Shown: piece after piece, positions 33,464 through 43,856 of the stretch | How positions within the stretch are numbered: the first letter of the stretch is position 1 | How the letters are laid out: every line of letters begins with the position of its first letter | NCBI GenBank assembly: GCA_018700895.1 | Contig: JABIUV010000050.1 | Span: 1 to 59,003, forward strand | Origin: Bacteroidota bacterium | GTDB lineage: Bacteria > Bacteroidota > Bacteroidia > NS11-12g > UBA9320 | Direction of reading: 5' to 3' | DNA: 59,003 bases | The notes under the pieces: generated by a model | Told to the model about the DNA's origin: nothing | Database searches by the model: none | Seen by the model: only the letters and a program-made list of their open reading frames with translations | Translations under genes and position numbers: made by a program

Positions 33464-34159
33464 GTGAGCGAAAAAATAAACATAGCAATAGACGGACATA
33501 GCAGTTGTGGCAAAGGAACACTTGCCAAGAATCTAGCTAAAGAATTAGGATACCTATTCATAGACAGCGGTGCTATGTACCGAGCAGTTACTCTATACAT
33601 TCTGAATGAAGGCCTTGGCTTGGAAGAGGTTGAACAAGACCCTGCGGTATTAGGAAATATCAAAATCACGTTTGAATTTGACCCCGTTAGAAGTTATTAC
33701 GAAACTTTTCTGAATGGTGTAAATGTAGAAAATGAAATACGCTCTATGCGTGTAAGCAAATTTGTAAGTCCAGTAAGTACCCTCAAAGTAGTGCGAGACT
33801 TCCTGGTCACACAACAGCAAAATATAGGCAAGGACAAAGGCGTAGTAATGGATGGCCGCGACATAGGCACTGTGGTATTTCCTGATGCTGAACTCAAAAT
33901 ATTTATGACGGCTAGTGCCGAAATACGTGCCAAGAGACGCTATGAGGAGTTAGAGAAAAAAGGAGTACACGTAAATTATCAAGAGGTACTACACAACATA
34001 AAAGAACGGGACCATATGGACAGCACCCGCGAGGAAAGTCCACTTGCCAAAGCAGAAGATGCGATTACACTAGATAATAGCTCTATGACCAAAGATGAAC
34101 AAGCTCGATTATCTCTCTCATGGGCACGAGGTGTAATCAAATCATTGGCCTCTAGCTAA
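33464..34159 (+). CDS. cmk: (d)CMP kinase
   Basis: Cytidylate kinase phosphorylates CMP and dCMP. The 231-aa protein has the P-loop GHSSCGKGT (11-19), DSGAMYRAVTLY (CMP site), VMDGRDIGTVVFPDAE and RAKRRYEEL, all Cmk hallmarks. The start codon is GTG, with a -7 box 8 nt upstream. It lies 84 nt after porQ and 7 nt before the next gene. Confidence 0.96.
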   Translation: MSEKINIAIDGHSSCGKGTLAKNLAKELGYLFIDSGAMYRAVTLYILNEGLGLEEVEQDPAVLGNIKITFEFDPVRSYYETFLNGVNVENEIRSMRVSKFVSPVSTLKVVRDFLVTQQQNIGKDKGVVMDGRDIGTVVFPDAELKIFMTASAEIRAKRRYEELEKKGVHVNYQEVLHNIKERDHMDSTREESPLAKAEDAITLDNSSMTKDEQARLSLSWARGVIKSLASS

Positions 34160-34166
34160 ATATACC

Positions 34167-35648
34167 ATGCTCAAAAAGACCATCTTAATCGGTTTTTTTG
34201 TATACCTCACACTCTACGTCGTATTTCTTTTTTTAAACCTTCATCTTATACCAATTGCGTGGATAGATGAGATTATGGGGCTAGATCCATCATTCAGGCT
34301 ATTCAATGGTCAAGGTTTCAACTCATATATATGGCCGCAGGAAGGTGCTGAGGATTTTTTTATGTCGTACCTTCCACTCCAGCAGTGGCTGCACTACCTT
34401 CATCTCCAAGTACTCCCCTTTGATATTTACTGGATACGATTCCCTTGGGTTATATACTTAGTCCTCGGTAGTATTATACTCTTGTACCTGTTTCGCAAGC
34501 AGGGATTTACTATGCTTTTTGCATTGTTCTTGGTTATACTATTAGTCAATGACAAATCCATATTCGAAACTACAAGAGCTGTACGCATAGAGCCCCTTAT
34601 TTTCTTGCTCATAGGACTAGGAGTATCTGCTCAGCATAAAGGCCAACACCTGCTCTTATGCATAATAGCTACTGCACTGCTATTTGCCCATCCCAATGTT
34701 TGGCCAATGGCACTTGTCTTTTACCTTCAAGCAATTTACACCACATATGGTGTTTCAAAATTCAGTATTAAAACCATAATGTGTGGCTTTGCACCTATCA
34801 TCGGGCTTTTACTCTTTTCAGTGTTCATCGATTTCAGATACGCTGATTTTGCATCCCAATTTTTACACCAAGGAGCAGATCACGCTGTAAACGGCAATAT
34901 TCTACATCGTCTACATTCACATTTCATTACACGACTTTGGCCGTACTATACCACCCAGCCCTGGGGGCCATTCATTGTTTATGGAGCATTAGTACACGCT
35001 ATTATCCATTTGCGGAAGCAAGGAGAAAACACCTACTTCGCCTACGGAATTGTCCTCACTCACTTAGTTTGGTTACTGATACTTGGGCCTTTTGCACGCT
35101 ACAATGGCATCCTCTTACTCCTTAGTGTGCTTTATATAGCAAAGCCTGCTTACACGTATATACAACAAAGGAATGCTCGAAAAATGGGTGTCATAATTTT
35201 ACTTATCGCGATCATAAGCACTGCCAATGTGGTTGGCCGACACACCATGGCACTTGCCCAGCGAGCTGAGCGTAATCCTTATCCTGTGATTAATTGGCTA
35301 AAGCAGGAATTGCCTCAAGGTGATACCACTTATCTGATAACAGGCAGTGCTATATCATACTATGCTATGGCCCCTAATTCAAGTGCAGGGTATTTCTTAG
35401 AAAACATTCCGCCGTACAAATATGATTTTGATAAATACGAGCAGCATCTGTTGCTACTCGATTATCCTTTAGAGGAGTGTGAGCAAATGGTCACTTATGA
35501 GGTAAAACAGAGCAAATGGAGTGCCTTATTCAAGTCTCGAACGTATAGCCACCTTTACCTTCAGCGGAGTAAAAATGCTCAATCCTATGCGACAATATTA
35601 AAAAAACTAGATAATGAAAGCCGTGCAGAAGTGCAGAGCAGAAAGTAA
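34167..35648 (+). CDS. Polytopic membrane protein, GT-C glycosyltransferase-like
   Basis: A 493-aa protein with about nine to eleven transmembrane segments and a C-terminal soluble region (from about 375). A conserved-looking Asp/Glu pair lies in the first loop (IAWIDEIMGLDPSFRLF, about 30-46), as in GT-C type mannosyl/arabinosyltransferases, and RAVRIEPLIFLLIG follows. Exact family uncertain. It begins 7 nt after cmk, so it is cotranscribed, and ends 8 nt from the convergent T9SS cargo gene. Confidence 0.6.
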   Translation: MLKKTILIGFFVYLTLYVVFLFLNLHLIPIAWIDEIMGLDPSFRLFNGQGFNSYIWPQEGAEDFFMSYLPLQQWLHYLHLQVLPFDIYWIRFPWVIYLVLGSIILLYLFRKQGFTMLFALFLVILLVNDKSIFETTRAVRIEPLIFLLIGLGVSAQHKGQHLLLCIIATALLFAHPNVWPMALVFYLQAIYTTYGVSKFSIKTIMCGFAPIIGLLLFSVFIDFRYADFASQFLHQGADHAVNGNILHRLHSHFITRLWPYYTTQPWGPFIVYGALVHAIIHLRKQGENTYFAYGIVLTHLVWLLILGPFARYNGILLLLSVLYIAKPAYTYIQQRNARKMGVIILLIAIISTANVVGRHTMALAQRAERNPYPVINWLKQELPQGDTTYLITGSAISYYAMAPNSSAGYFLENIPPYKYDFDKYEQHLLLLDYPLEECEQMVTYEVKQSKWSALFKSRTYSHLYLQRSKNAQSYATILKKLDNESRAEVQSRK

Positions 35649-35656
35649 TCTTTGAT

Positions 35657-38600
35657 TTATCGGATAAAAGTTACCGTTCCATTTTTAATATGACGGATTC
35701 CGTCCCATCCTTTATAGGTAACTATCCAAAAATAGACATTGCTATAATCAAGCGGTTGGTCTTTGTACATACCATCCCACTTAGTGTTCTTATCTGTACT
35801 CTCAAAAACCTTCTCGCCCCAGCGATTATAAAGTTTCATTTCAAACTCTTTTACAAACACATCTCCCCAACCAAATTTATCATTCAGATTGTCGCCATTG
35901 GCCGTCACGGCATTTGGCACATAAACTTCTGGCGGCTGTATGAGGTATATATCATTACTTCTGCTTGTGGCATTGTGTTTGCCTTCATTTTCATAGGCTA
36001 TAACACTATACCAGTAGCCTCCCCAGTCATAGTCTAAATCGGCATCCGTATATGAGAGTGTAGGATCGTTGAGTTGCACAATAGGTCGTAATATTCCTGT
36101 GTCTACCGAGCGGATAAGCTCGTAGTAATCTACGCCATTTGGCCAGTTTACATAATCTAGCCAATCGAGGTCCATATAATATCGTGGCGTTTCTCCTTCT
36201 TTGTTTTGTGATTTTCCTGTTATCACAATGGTACAACCTTCGTTACTATTTGGGCTTATGTGTCCGCAGTTATCAAGCACCTTGATAACATAGCAGTATG
36301 ATATGGCATTCACGTTCACATTTATATCTGTGAAAGTAGTGTCGTCTATATCAAATTTGGAATCAATATACTCATAGGAATTAGCACCTCTCACTTTGCG
36401 GTAGATTTCGTAGCTGCTAAAATCGTCTTCGGTAGACCGCTCATAATAAAGCATAATAGAGTCTGCTTGCACCGTAGTCGCTATCAAATACGTAGGATCT
36501 ACAGGCACTTCACTCTCTTTTACACTATTAAGTTCGTATGTCCTATCTCCTAGCTGGTCGCATATATTCTGGACTACAAGATAGTACATATAATTATTTT
36601 CACGTGGTTTATCTACATCAAAATCTGTATACGAACCTTCTCCTTGGTTATCAATTTCTAACAATCGTGTGGTTACTCCTTTGGGAGTTACTTTGTACAA
36701 ATCCATCTGTTTGAAATATGGACTTGTTTCTGTGGATCCCCAATCTATTCTAAGTTCATCACTTCTACCAAAGTTGATACATAATACCCCTGGTGGTGGC
36801 AGCACGGGTACGCTATCTACTATTATCCTGATTTGGCCGCTGTTACTCTCCGGAAACGGACAACCTAAGTCCTTTGCTCCTGTATTAATAATGAATGTAT
36901 CACCTGCACTTGCACAGTCGAATTGCACGGTAAAATTAACTGTTGAACTATTCAAGGCTGTATCTGTAGCCTGCCCCGTTTGTAAGTAAGAACTCAGAGC
37001 TATTGGAATATTATATGCCACATATATAGAATCTTGCTCAGGGTCACTTACTTCATAGTCAAAACTAAGCGGATTTAAAATATCTGTGGTATACGTAATT
37101 GTAGGGACAACTGGCTTCTCATTCACCGGAACCACTTGTATTTTGAATGACGCATTACTACATCTCGGACTAGGGTTATTCTCACTATATGCACCCACAG
37201 ATGTGGGAAAATCACTTACCTGCCCGCCGTCATTAGGGCCAGGACAGCTGCTACACACGCTTTGGTATATACTTCCACGTTTATCAAATCTACTGGTCCC
37301 TCCGTCTACGTGATCATCGGTACGTGTCCCACCATAGTATGTTCCATATAGAATGTCAGATAGATTTTCTTCCAACACCATAATGTGAAAATCTTGACCA
37401 TTAGTAGTGCTTTGATACGCATCTGGAGTTAATGGCATATTGGTCAATTTTCGAGACTGGAGAGTCTCAAAATTAGTTCCCCATCCACTTAAATAAACCC
37501 TATCACAATTATCTACAAGTAAGGCATTTATGGTTAAATCTGTAAATGCTCTTCCACTTCCATATACTGTACTTACGATTATGGAGGACAAATCATTGGT
37601 CAACTTAGCAACGAATTGCTTGCCGTTTGAGTTACTATATACGTTACCTATTACAGGCATACTTCCGGTAGTATGACCAGCTACATATACATTATCATTT
37701 CGGTCGCGGTCAGATGCCAAAACCTGATCATATTGGTCTGTTCCAAAATAAGTACAAGCCAAAAGGGAATTTCCAGTAGCCGTTAACTTAGCTACAAACC
37801 CATCTACTGTTCCACCTTGATAATCTGTTTGATAGGCACTCGCCGTAGTAGGTAGGTCTGTACTATTCGTAGCTCCTGAAACGAGCAAATTCCCATCGGT
37901 CATTACGTCTACACCGTAAATCGCCTCTGCTCCCGAGCTCCCGAAGTACGTACTCCAACGTATATTGCTAAAGTCTTTATTAAGACTAAAAATCACTCCT
38001 TCTTGATCTCCGTTTGATGTATTTTGAAAGGCATTAACCGTTATTGGAAAATCATTAGAATACGTACTCGATGCTATAATTACATTACCATTATTATCTA
38101 AGTTCACCTCACCACGGTACTCATCAGCATAATAAGAGTTCATATCACTCTGACTATTAAGCCCATCATTGCCTATACCCCCAATAAATGTGCTACCTAC
38201 GAGAGCACTACCATCTGCCGAAAACTTAGTTAATATAATATCTACACCGCCATTGAGTGAGGGGCTAAAAGCTCCATTGGTGGTAGGGTAATTAGGCGAA
38301 GCACTTGTACCGAATACAACTAGTTCATCATTTTCGTTTACGATAAGACTATGCGGATATTCATTACGAGACCCACCCAAATATGTGGCATATTCTAGTG
38401 TGGAGCCATCGGGCGAGTATTTACTTATCCCTATATCCCAAGGTGTATTATTAGGATTTGTGGGCGTAGGATTATCTCCCCCATTAAATGTTTCATCAAA
38501 AGCACCAGGCGTTGCTGGATATCGACCATTGGCTACAGACGTAGGACTTGTTACGATTCCACCGGAGTACAATGCACCATCCAAATCAAAAGTAGCGGTA

Positions 38601-39403
38601 AATCCAAAATTATCTACCGTACTGCCAGAGTATGTAGAAAATATGAGCTCTGGGTCTATGACCGTTTTTACCTTGTTTTTGAAAAATTGGGTTTTAAATC
38701 CGATCACATCACCACGTTTCTCATAAAACATCTTAATCTGATTTCGGCGGCCATTCTGCTCTTCATAACTAAGTGGCATCACCTCAGAAAAATCTCCAAA
38801 ACGTGTATGAACTATTAATCGTTCTTCTGTAACACGCACACTGTCTGCTCCTACTATCTTGAGCTTAATAGCACTTAGATCTGCTCCTTTGTTGAGGATA
38901 AAATTATACTTAAAACGTTTTTCTATGACTTCATATTCCAAATCAATGTTTGGATATATATTCTTATAAAGTACTTTTTCAAAACTACGTACATTACCCG
39001 CCCAACGTGTAGAGTCATCCCCTATGAAATAATTATAATAAGCTTCTTGAATCTCAGTACCCTGGTGATTGCTAAAATCTGCATCTACCAATTCAAACTT
39101 GATATGCTGCATTCGCAACTTATCAGGGTATTCAAAGTTATCTTCTGCCACCCGCGTTTGGTGATGGTGTAGATGCTCTATAATATTACCCCAAACCTCT
39201 TGGTCATGAAGCAAAATGCTAAAGCCCGTCTGATCTAAGAAAACAACATGAGATCCATAATTAACCCTATAAGTTATTGGCTCATCAAACTGCCCCTTAT
39301 TCTCGTGCAAGCCTATTTGTGAAGATGCGGATAAAATCGCACAACACATTGACAACACCCATAATTGAAAGCGAATCGATTTTCCTAGCATTAGTCTATA
39401 CAT
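35657..39403 (-). CDS. Very large T9SS type B cargo with SBBP repeats
   Basis: A 1248-aa secreted protein. The N-terminal signal peptide ends near ASSQ; residues about 30-240 form the DUF7948-type head (LHENKGQFDEPITYRV, NIDLEYEVIEKRFKYNF). From about 250 to 740 there are SBBP-type repeats (FSTYSGSTVDNFGFTATFD, ATYLGGSRNEYPHSLIV, STFIGGIGNDGLN), then fibronectin-type segments and the type B sorting domain (VYVPNAVTANGDNLNDKFGW ... MKLYNRWGEKVFE ... NVYFWIVTYKGWDG). It is exported by the T9SS to the cell surface. A start at residue 5 (ATG 39391) is possible. Last gene of the operon from 42806. Confidence 0.92.
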   Translation of the reverse strand: MYRLMLGKSIRFQLWVLSMCCAILSASSQIGLHENKGQFDEPITYRVNYGSHVVFLDQTGFSILLHDQEVWGNIIEHLHHHQTRVAEDNFEYPDKLRMQHIKFELVDADFSNHQGTEIQEAYYNYFIGDDSTRWAGNVRSFEKVLYKNIYPNIDLEYEVIEKRFKYNFILNKGADLSAIKLKIVGADSVRVTEERLIVHTRFGDFSEVMPLSYEEQNGRRNQIKMFYEKRGDVIGFKTQFFKNKVKTVIDPELIFSTYSGSTVDNFGFTATFDLDGALYSGGIVTSPTSVANGRYPATPGAFDETFNGGDNPTPTNPNNTPWDIGISKYSPDGSTLEYATYLGGSRNEYPHSLIVNENDELVVFGTSASPNYPTTNGAFSPSLNGGVDIILTKFSADGSALVGSTFIGGIGNDGLNSQSDMNSYYADEYRGEVNLDNNGNVIIASSTYSNDFPITVNAFQNTSNGDQEGVIFSLNKDFSNIRWSTYFGSSGAEAIYGVDVMTDGNLLVSGATNSTDLPTTASAYQTDYQGGTVDGFVAKLTATGNSLLACTYFGTDQYDQVLASDRDRNDNVYVAGHTTGSMPVIGNVYSNSNGKQFVAKLTNDLSSIIVSTVYGSGRAFTDLTINALLVDNCDRVYLSGWGTNFETLQSRKLTNMPLTPDAYQSTTNGQDFHIMVLEENLSDILYGTYYGGTRTDDHVDGGTSRFDKRGSIYQSVCSSCPGPNDGGQVSDFPTSVGAYSENNPSPRCSNASFKIQVVPVNEKPVVPTITYTTDILNPLSFDYEVSDPEQDSIYVAYNIPIALSSYLQTGQATDTALNSSTVNFTVQFDCASAGDTFIINTGAKDLGCPFPESNSGQIRIIVDSVPVLPPPGVLCINFGRSDELRIDWGSTETSPYFKQMDLYKVTPKGVTTRLLEIDNQGEGSYTDFDVDKPRENNYMYYLVVQNICDQLGDRTYELNSVKESEVPVDPTYLIATTVQADSIMLYYERSTEDDFSSYEIYRKVRGANSYEYIDSKFDIDDTTFTDINVNVNAISYCYVIKVLDNCGHISPNSNEGCTIVITGKSQNKEGETPRYYMDLDWLDYVNWPNGVDYYELIRSVDTGILRPIVQLNDPTLSYTDADLDYDWGGYWYSVIAYENEGKHNATSRSNDIYLIQPPEVYVPNAVTANGDNLNDKFGWGDVFVKEFEMKLYNRWGEKVFESTDKNTKWDGMYKDQPLDYSNVYFWIVTYKGWDGIRHIKNGTVTFIR

Positions 39404-39448
39404 TGATAGACGTGCAAGGTACTATAAATGTTGCAGAATGTTTACCAC

Positions 39449-41743
39449 TTATTTGGAAGGGTCGTAGTAAAATGACTTTACCATGTAGTTGTAGCGTTTC
39501 CCATCTTTTAGGGTTACGGTTACATCAAAGTTGCTTTTTTCAGGCAAAGTTGTTTTGTCATACTTTGGTTTGAATACCAAAGTAGGTGCTCCGTATCCTC
39601 GTACAAACTTCTCTACTACCACCGGTATCGTTTTACCATCTTGTTTCACCTCTACTTCAGCATCTGTGAGGTCTCTGTACAAGCCAAATGTCCAATTACT
39701 AAATAGCACGATTTGAGGCACGTACCCTTTAGGAGGCCACGCAATGGGCTCATCCATATAGATTACCGTATCTGTACTTCCACTATCGTCTAACGCCCAT
39801 ATTACAGCCATATCATCGGTACTTCCGTGTCCGTAAACACGTCCGTTAGGATAGAGTAGCCAGCGTCTATTACCAGCCGCAGGATTTTTATCATCCATAA
39901 TGTAAGTGACCGCCATGGTATTATTCGCATCTTTTATAAGCAAAGAATGCTTAGCTGCATAAGCTCCTTCTCCACTCCAACATCTCCACGTTTTTGGTGG
40001 ATCGTGCGTCAAACTCTTGTTAGCCGTCATCATCAAAGCTGCTTTTTGGCAATACTCATTCGTAGCTTCATCTAGCAGCACTTCTGGCACTCCTGCATTT
40101 CTTCGGAAATAGTTGATCCGATTGGCAACCTTATTTTGCATATCTATGTCAATGCTTCCTGCTTCGCAGCCAGTCGTTCTGCCGTTCCATACATAAGGCT
40201 GAATAGCTTTACCGTTCATATCTGTACCTCGTGTTCGGGTATTGAAATAATTTTGAAAGAAATCTTCACGAGCGATAAGCTGCTCACGTTCGCTATGATC
40301 TACGTCTGGAGCCAGTCGTTTTTGGTCTTCCATCACATCTAGTGCCGTGCTAAATCTATTCTCAGACACCAATAAGCCAATGTACTTATCATTAATAGCC
40401 ACAAGGCTTTCTAGGTTTTCTTTACTCTTATCAGCTTCGTACTCGTCCAGCATTAGGCTGTAGAGAGCTGCTTGCTCATCTACATTGGTGCGGATAGCCG
40501 CTTTCTCTACAATTACCTTAGTACGAGTAGCCTTGAGGTCTGTATTTGTTGGATACTTAGCAATTGCCTGTTGCAATACAAAGCTTGCATACGGCATACC
40601 TTTGGTTTCAAAAGCGTAGTTGGTAATCAAGTTCCATCTGTCAGCAATGTCAGTAGCCGATTCACTTTTTGCAGTGGCAGCAATATACTTGTCTAGCGTG
40701 AACTTACTGCTTGCGATGTGATTGTACGTTTGAAAATATTCGGCCAATCGCCAAAGTACATTTTCAGGTTTTTTCTCTACAAAAATGTCCGTCTTTTTAA
40801 TCTTACGAGCTTTTTCGTGAGAAGCCTTGAGCACCTTTTCTCGCACCATTTTATTGATGAGCGAGTCAGCATCAGCTTCTCGATTATTGGTGACGTTATT
40901 TTTTATTAGGTAGATGTAAAGTGAATTCTCCTTATTAAGAAGGTCTGCATCTGCTGGGTTAAATGCTATAGCCTCTTGAACGTAGTCTAACATCAACGTG
41001 CTAGGCGGCATTGATTTAATCTGATCTTGCACAACACTTTTATGAAAGAAATTAATCTTAGCATTATTCTCAAAATGCTTTCGCCCTTCATTTATCATAT
41101 ACTTCGCACTATCGTATTTGGAAGCTTTCCAATACTTGTCTATGAAGTATGTATAAACATCTACTTCTTGCTCAGTATCTTCTAAATTTTGTTCCAAGTC
41201 GGTAGCATACCAAACCAATAAGTTTTTGTACATAGGCTCACCCATTGCCGTATCTTCATACCCTATAGCACTTTTTGCCGCCATAAAATAGGGGTAACGC
41301 TGTGTACTGTCCAACTGATAAGCAAGATTGAAGAGCTTTACAGCTTTAGCCATTTTATTAATATTATATTGTGTCTCGCCGAGTTTTATCTGCTCAGCAA
41401 CAATCTCATCTCTTACTTTATCAAAATCTTCTTCTAAGATACGAGCACCTTCATCACGCTTCAATCCTTTTAGCATGTATTTCACGGCTAACTTTATTGC
41501 ATCGGGATTTTTTTCTAGGTAAAATTCATCTTTCGCTTGCTCAGCGTATGCTTGTGCAAGATAAAAATACGTTTGAGGCTTCTTTTTGAGTGCCTTATCT
41601 TCCAATGCGTCTAAGCACACTTTTTCTAATCGTTTGAAGTTGCCCAAATCTACGGCTTCCTTCATTTTGTATACCTGACTGAAAACTGCGTTGGCCAAAA
41701 ACAAGCCAACTGCCATAAATAAGGTTCTTAATGCTAATTTCAT
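39449..41743 (-). CDS. Secreted TPR protein with C-terminal CAP (SCP-like) domain
   Basis: A 764-aa exported protein (signal peptide to about 22, VFSQ). Residues about 25-500 are TPR-like helical repeats (VYKMKEAVDLGNFKRLEKVC, KAVKLFNLAYQLDSTQRYPY). Residues about 538-690 form a CAP domain: NRINYFRRNAGVPEVLLD, EYCQKAALMMTANKSLTHD, TWRCWSGEG and WLLYPNGRVYGHG. A short beta-rich tail follows. CAP domains bind lipids or act as proteases in other systems; the role here is unknown. It lies 17 nt after the preceding gene on the minus strand. Confidence 0.85.
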   Translation of the reverse strand: MKLALRTLFMAVGLFLANAVFSQVYKMKEAVDLGNFKRLEKVCLDALEDKALKKKPQTYFYLAQAYAEQAKDEFYLEKNPDAIKLAVKYMLKGLKRDEGARILEEDFDKVRDEIVAEQIKLGETQYNINKMAKAVKLFNLAYQLDSTQRYPYFMAAKSAIGYEDTAMGEPMYKNLLVWYATDLEQNLEDTEQEVDVYTYFIDKYWKASKYDSAKYMINEGRKHFENNAKINFFHKSVVQDQIKSMPPSTLMLDYVQEAIAFNPADADLLNKENSLYIYLIKNNVTNNREADADSLINKMVREKVLKASHEKARKIKKTDIFVEKKPENVLWRLAEYFQTYNHIASSKFTLDKYIAATAKSESATDIADRWNLITNYAFETKGMPYASFVLQQAIAKYPTNTDLKATRTKVIVEKAAIRTNVDEQAALYSLMLDEYEADKSKENLESLVAINDKYIGLLVSENRFSTALDVMEDQKRLAPDVDHSEREQLIAREDFFQNYFNTRTRGTDMNGKAIQPYVWNGRTTGCEAGSIDIDMQNKVANRINYFRRNAGVPEVLLDEATNEYCQKAALMMTANKSLTHDPPKTWRCWSGEGAYAAKHSLLIKDANNTMAVTYIMDDKNPAAGNRRWLLYPNGRVYGHGSTDDMAVIWALDDSGSTDTVIYMDEPIAWPPKGYVPQIVLFSNWTFGLYRDLTDAEVEVKQDGKTIPVVVEKFVRGYGAPTLVFKPKYDKTTLPEKSNFDVTVTLKDGKRYNYMVKSFYYDPSK

Positions 41744-41760
41744 TTATGCTACAATATTAT

Positions 41761-42045
41761 TTACTTTAACTTCAAACTCCAAGCCATCGGCTTATCTGCA
41801 AACATTGCTTTTGTCTTGGGCCACACTTCCTCAAAAAAATCCGATTTACGATACACATCTAAACAACTACTATTCAACCAAGTACTATGCGTGAAGATAA
41901 TATTCGGATTTGTTTCATCTTGATATAATTTCAAATTTATCATACCATCCATTTCTTCAATTTTGTATTTTATAGTGTTAAAGTAGGTCAAAAAACTGGC
42001 CGTTTCCTCTGGTTTGAACGTCATCTTCACCAATCTAAGTATCAT
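41761..42045 (-). CDS. Antibiotic-biosynthesis-monooxygenase (ABM/Dabb-like) fold protein
   Basis: A 94-aa dimeric alpha-beta barrel type protein: MILRLVKMTFKPEETASFLT, MDGMINLKLYQDETNPNIIF, then YRKSDFFEEVWPKTKAMF. Such proteins degrade haem, oxidise quinols or only act as stress proteins. Here the ATG overlaps the stop of the SAM hydroxide adenosyltransferase gene by 4 nt. Substrate unknown. Confidence 0.78.
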   Translation of the reverse strand: MILRLVKMTFKPEETASFLTYFNTIKYKIEEMDGMINLKLYQDETNPNIIFTHSTWLNSSCLDVYRKSDFFEEVWPKTKAMFADKPMAWSLKLK

Positions 42046-42806
42046 CGTTTCTTTATTATTATGGGCTTCGTTTTACGCAGGTTTAGTAATCGAGAGGCAC
42101 TACTCTGTTTGATAGCCACTACTAAAAATCCGTGATCAGAAAAATAACATATCGGATCCCCAGCTTTAACTTCTGCAAAATTTTCACGTATGCTATTTAC
42201 TACCGTATGCCTTCCGAGCAGAATATCGCAACTTTGATTAGAGGCAAAACGCTCATAATCATACTTGCTTATATTGGTGTATGCATTTCCGAAATGATCT
42301 ACAAACAACACCGCACCTCGCAGTTCCGCCCCATCTTGAGTGGGATATTGCCTTGTTTTAACGATAAAATCATTTGCTACCGGTGCAATAGGTGCTAAGT
42401 TTTTGTTTTCCATCAATAACTGGATAAAAGGCAAATACACATTCTGGATATTCTGCTCGTATCGCTCCGTGGGTATTAGGTAATAATCAGAAAAGTATTC
42501 ACCAAATACGAGGGACAAAATACCATTATCTGGAGCCAAAAAATAATGCCCATTGTACATAGCAGCCAAGTGCCCAGCAAATGATGTAGCCACGACATTA
42601 GTCGCAAGTATATGTATGCTGCCTTTGGGGAAATCTTGGTATACCATATCACTCAGGTAAGCCGCTTCTACTATATCAAAAGGTTCTATCCTACTACTAA
42701 TCTCTATGAAGGGAATTTGGATATTCTGTTTATACATTGCTCCTCTGAAGGAAGCCATGTAGTGAGAATCAGCCCCAAAATCACTCAAAAAAGTTAGTAC
42801 AGACAA
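42042..42806 (-). CDS. SAM hydroxide adenosyltransferase (DUF62 family)
   Basis: A 254-aa enzyme of the family that hydrolyses S-adenosylmethionine to adenosine and methionine using hydroxide. Motifs are TFLSDFGADSHYMASFRGAM at the N-terminus, IEISSRIEPFDIVEAAY, ILATNVVATS and YFLAPDNGILSLVFGE. A C-terminal domain with RGAVLFVDHFGNAYTNISK is present, as in the SalL/duf-62 fold. The start is TTG (42806-42804); no in-frame ATG is positioned better. It heads the minus-strand operon and is divergent from phoH, an arrangement frequent in Bacteroidota. Confidence 0.88.
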   Translation of the reverse strand: MSVLTFLSDFGADSHYMASFRGAMYKQNIQIPFIEISSRIEPFDIVEAAYLSDMVYQDFPKGSIHILATNVVATSFAGHLAAMYNGHYFLAPDNGILSLVFGEYFSDYYLIPTERYEQNIQNVYLPFIQLLMENKNLAPIAPVANDFIVKTRQYPTQDGAELRGAVLFVDHFGNAYTNISKYDYERFASNQSCDILLGRHTVVNSIRENFAEVKAGDPICYFSDHGFLVVAIKQSSASRLLNLRKTKPIIIKKR

Positions 42807-42871
42807 TGTGAATTATTTATCTAATTTAGCCGACGAAAATAACGCAGAACGGAACAATAAAACAATTTACA

Positions 42872-43819
42872 TTGGCAGAAAGAAAATATTTAATAGAAGA
42901 CATAGAACCATCGCGTTTTTTTGGCCCATACAACGCTCATTTTAAAGTATATAAGGCCAAATACCCCAACCTGCAACTCTCTAGCAGAGGTGGAGTTATT
43001 ACCATAAAAGGTGAAGATACAGATATAAATGATTTTGTAAAGGCGGTAGATAGCATTGTGAAATACCTCAAAATAAATAAACACGTGACACTGGGCGATA
43101 TAGAACGTGTGGTACAGGGAGAAGAAAATGCCAGTGATGGTGAAACCGAAGTAAAAAAAGGCATCATCATACACGGACAAGGTGGTAAAATAATCACCGC
43201 AAGAACCAAGAACCAACAAGAAATCGTAGACAAGGTATACAAGAACGACTTAGTATTTGCTACAGGACCAGCAGGTACTGGCAAAACCTACACAGCCGTT
43301 GCCTTGGCATTAAAAGCCCTCAAAAACAAGGAGATAAAACGCATTATACTATGTAGACCAGCAGTAGAGGCAGGCGAAAGTCTTGGTTTTTTACCTGGTG
43401 ATATGAAAGACAAGGTAGATCCCTACCTTAGACCATTGTATGATGCATTAGGAGATATGATACCTCACGAAAAAATGAAAGCTTACATTGAAAAAGGTAT
43501 CATAGAGGTAGCACCGTTAGCATTTATGAGAGGCCGTACACTCGACAATTGCTTTGCCATATTAGACGAAGGACAAAACGCGACTAATACCCAACTCAAG
43601 ATGTTCTTAACCAGAATGGGTCCTATCTCTAAAGTAGTGGTAACAGGTGATTTGACTCAGGTAGACCTTCCCAATCGAATACAAAGTGGACTAGAGCCAG
43701 CACTTAACCTACTAAAGGGTGTAAAAGGGATAGGAATGGTAAAGCTGAATGAAAACGACGTGGTTCGCCACAGATTAGTAAAAGACATTATAAAAGCGTA
43801 CAATAGGATTGAAAAGTAA
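42872..43819 (+). CDS. PhoH family protein
   Basis: A 315-aa PhoH-like ATPase. Walker A GPAGTGKT (132-139), KRIILCRPAVEAGESLGFLPGD, PYLRPLYDALGDM, and Walker B FAILDEGQNA (about 228) with VVTGDLTQVDLP are typical. An N-terminal KH-like domain (about 10-70) is present, as in bacterial PhoH. Linked to RNA metabolism in other bacteria. The start is TTG at 42872; no earlier in-frame start exists. The 276-bp region downstream is AT-rich and precedes actA. Confidence 0.92.
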   Translation: MAERKYLIEDIEPSRFFGPYNAHFKVYKAKYPNLQLSSRGGVITIKGEDTDINDFVKAVDSIVKYLKINKHVTLGDIERVVQGEENASDGETEVKKGIIIHGQGGKIITARTKNQQEIVDKVYKNDLVFATGPAGTGKTYTAVALALKALKNKEIKRIILCRPAVEAGESLGFLPGDMKDKVDPYLRPLYDALGDMIPHEKMKAYIEKGIIEVAPLAFMRGRTLDNCFAILDEGQNATNTQLKMFLTRMGPISKVVVTGDLTQVDLPNRIQSGLEPALNLLKGVKGIGMVKLNENDVVRHRLVKDIIKAYNRIEK

Positions 43820-43856
43820 TGAGGCGATTAACACACCATTTTGGGAGGTATTTTTT

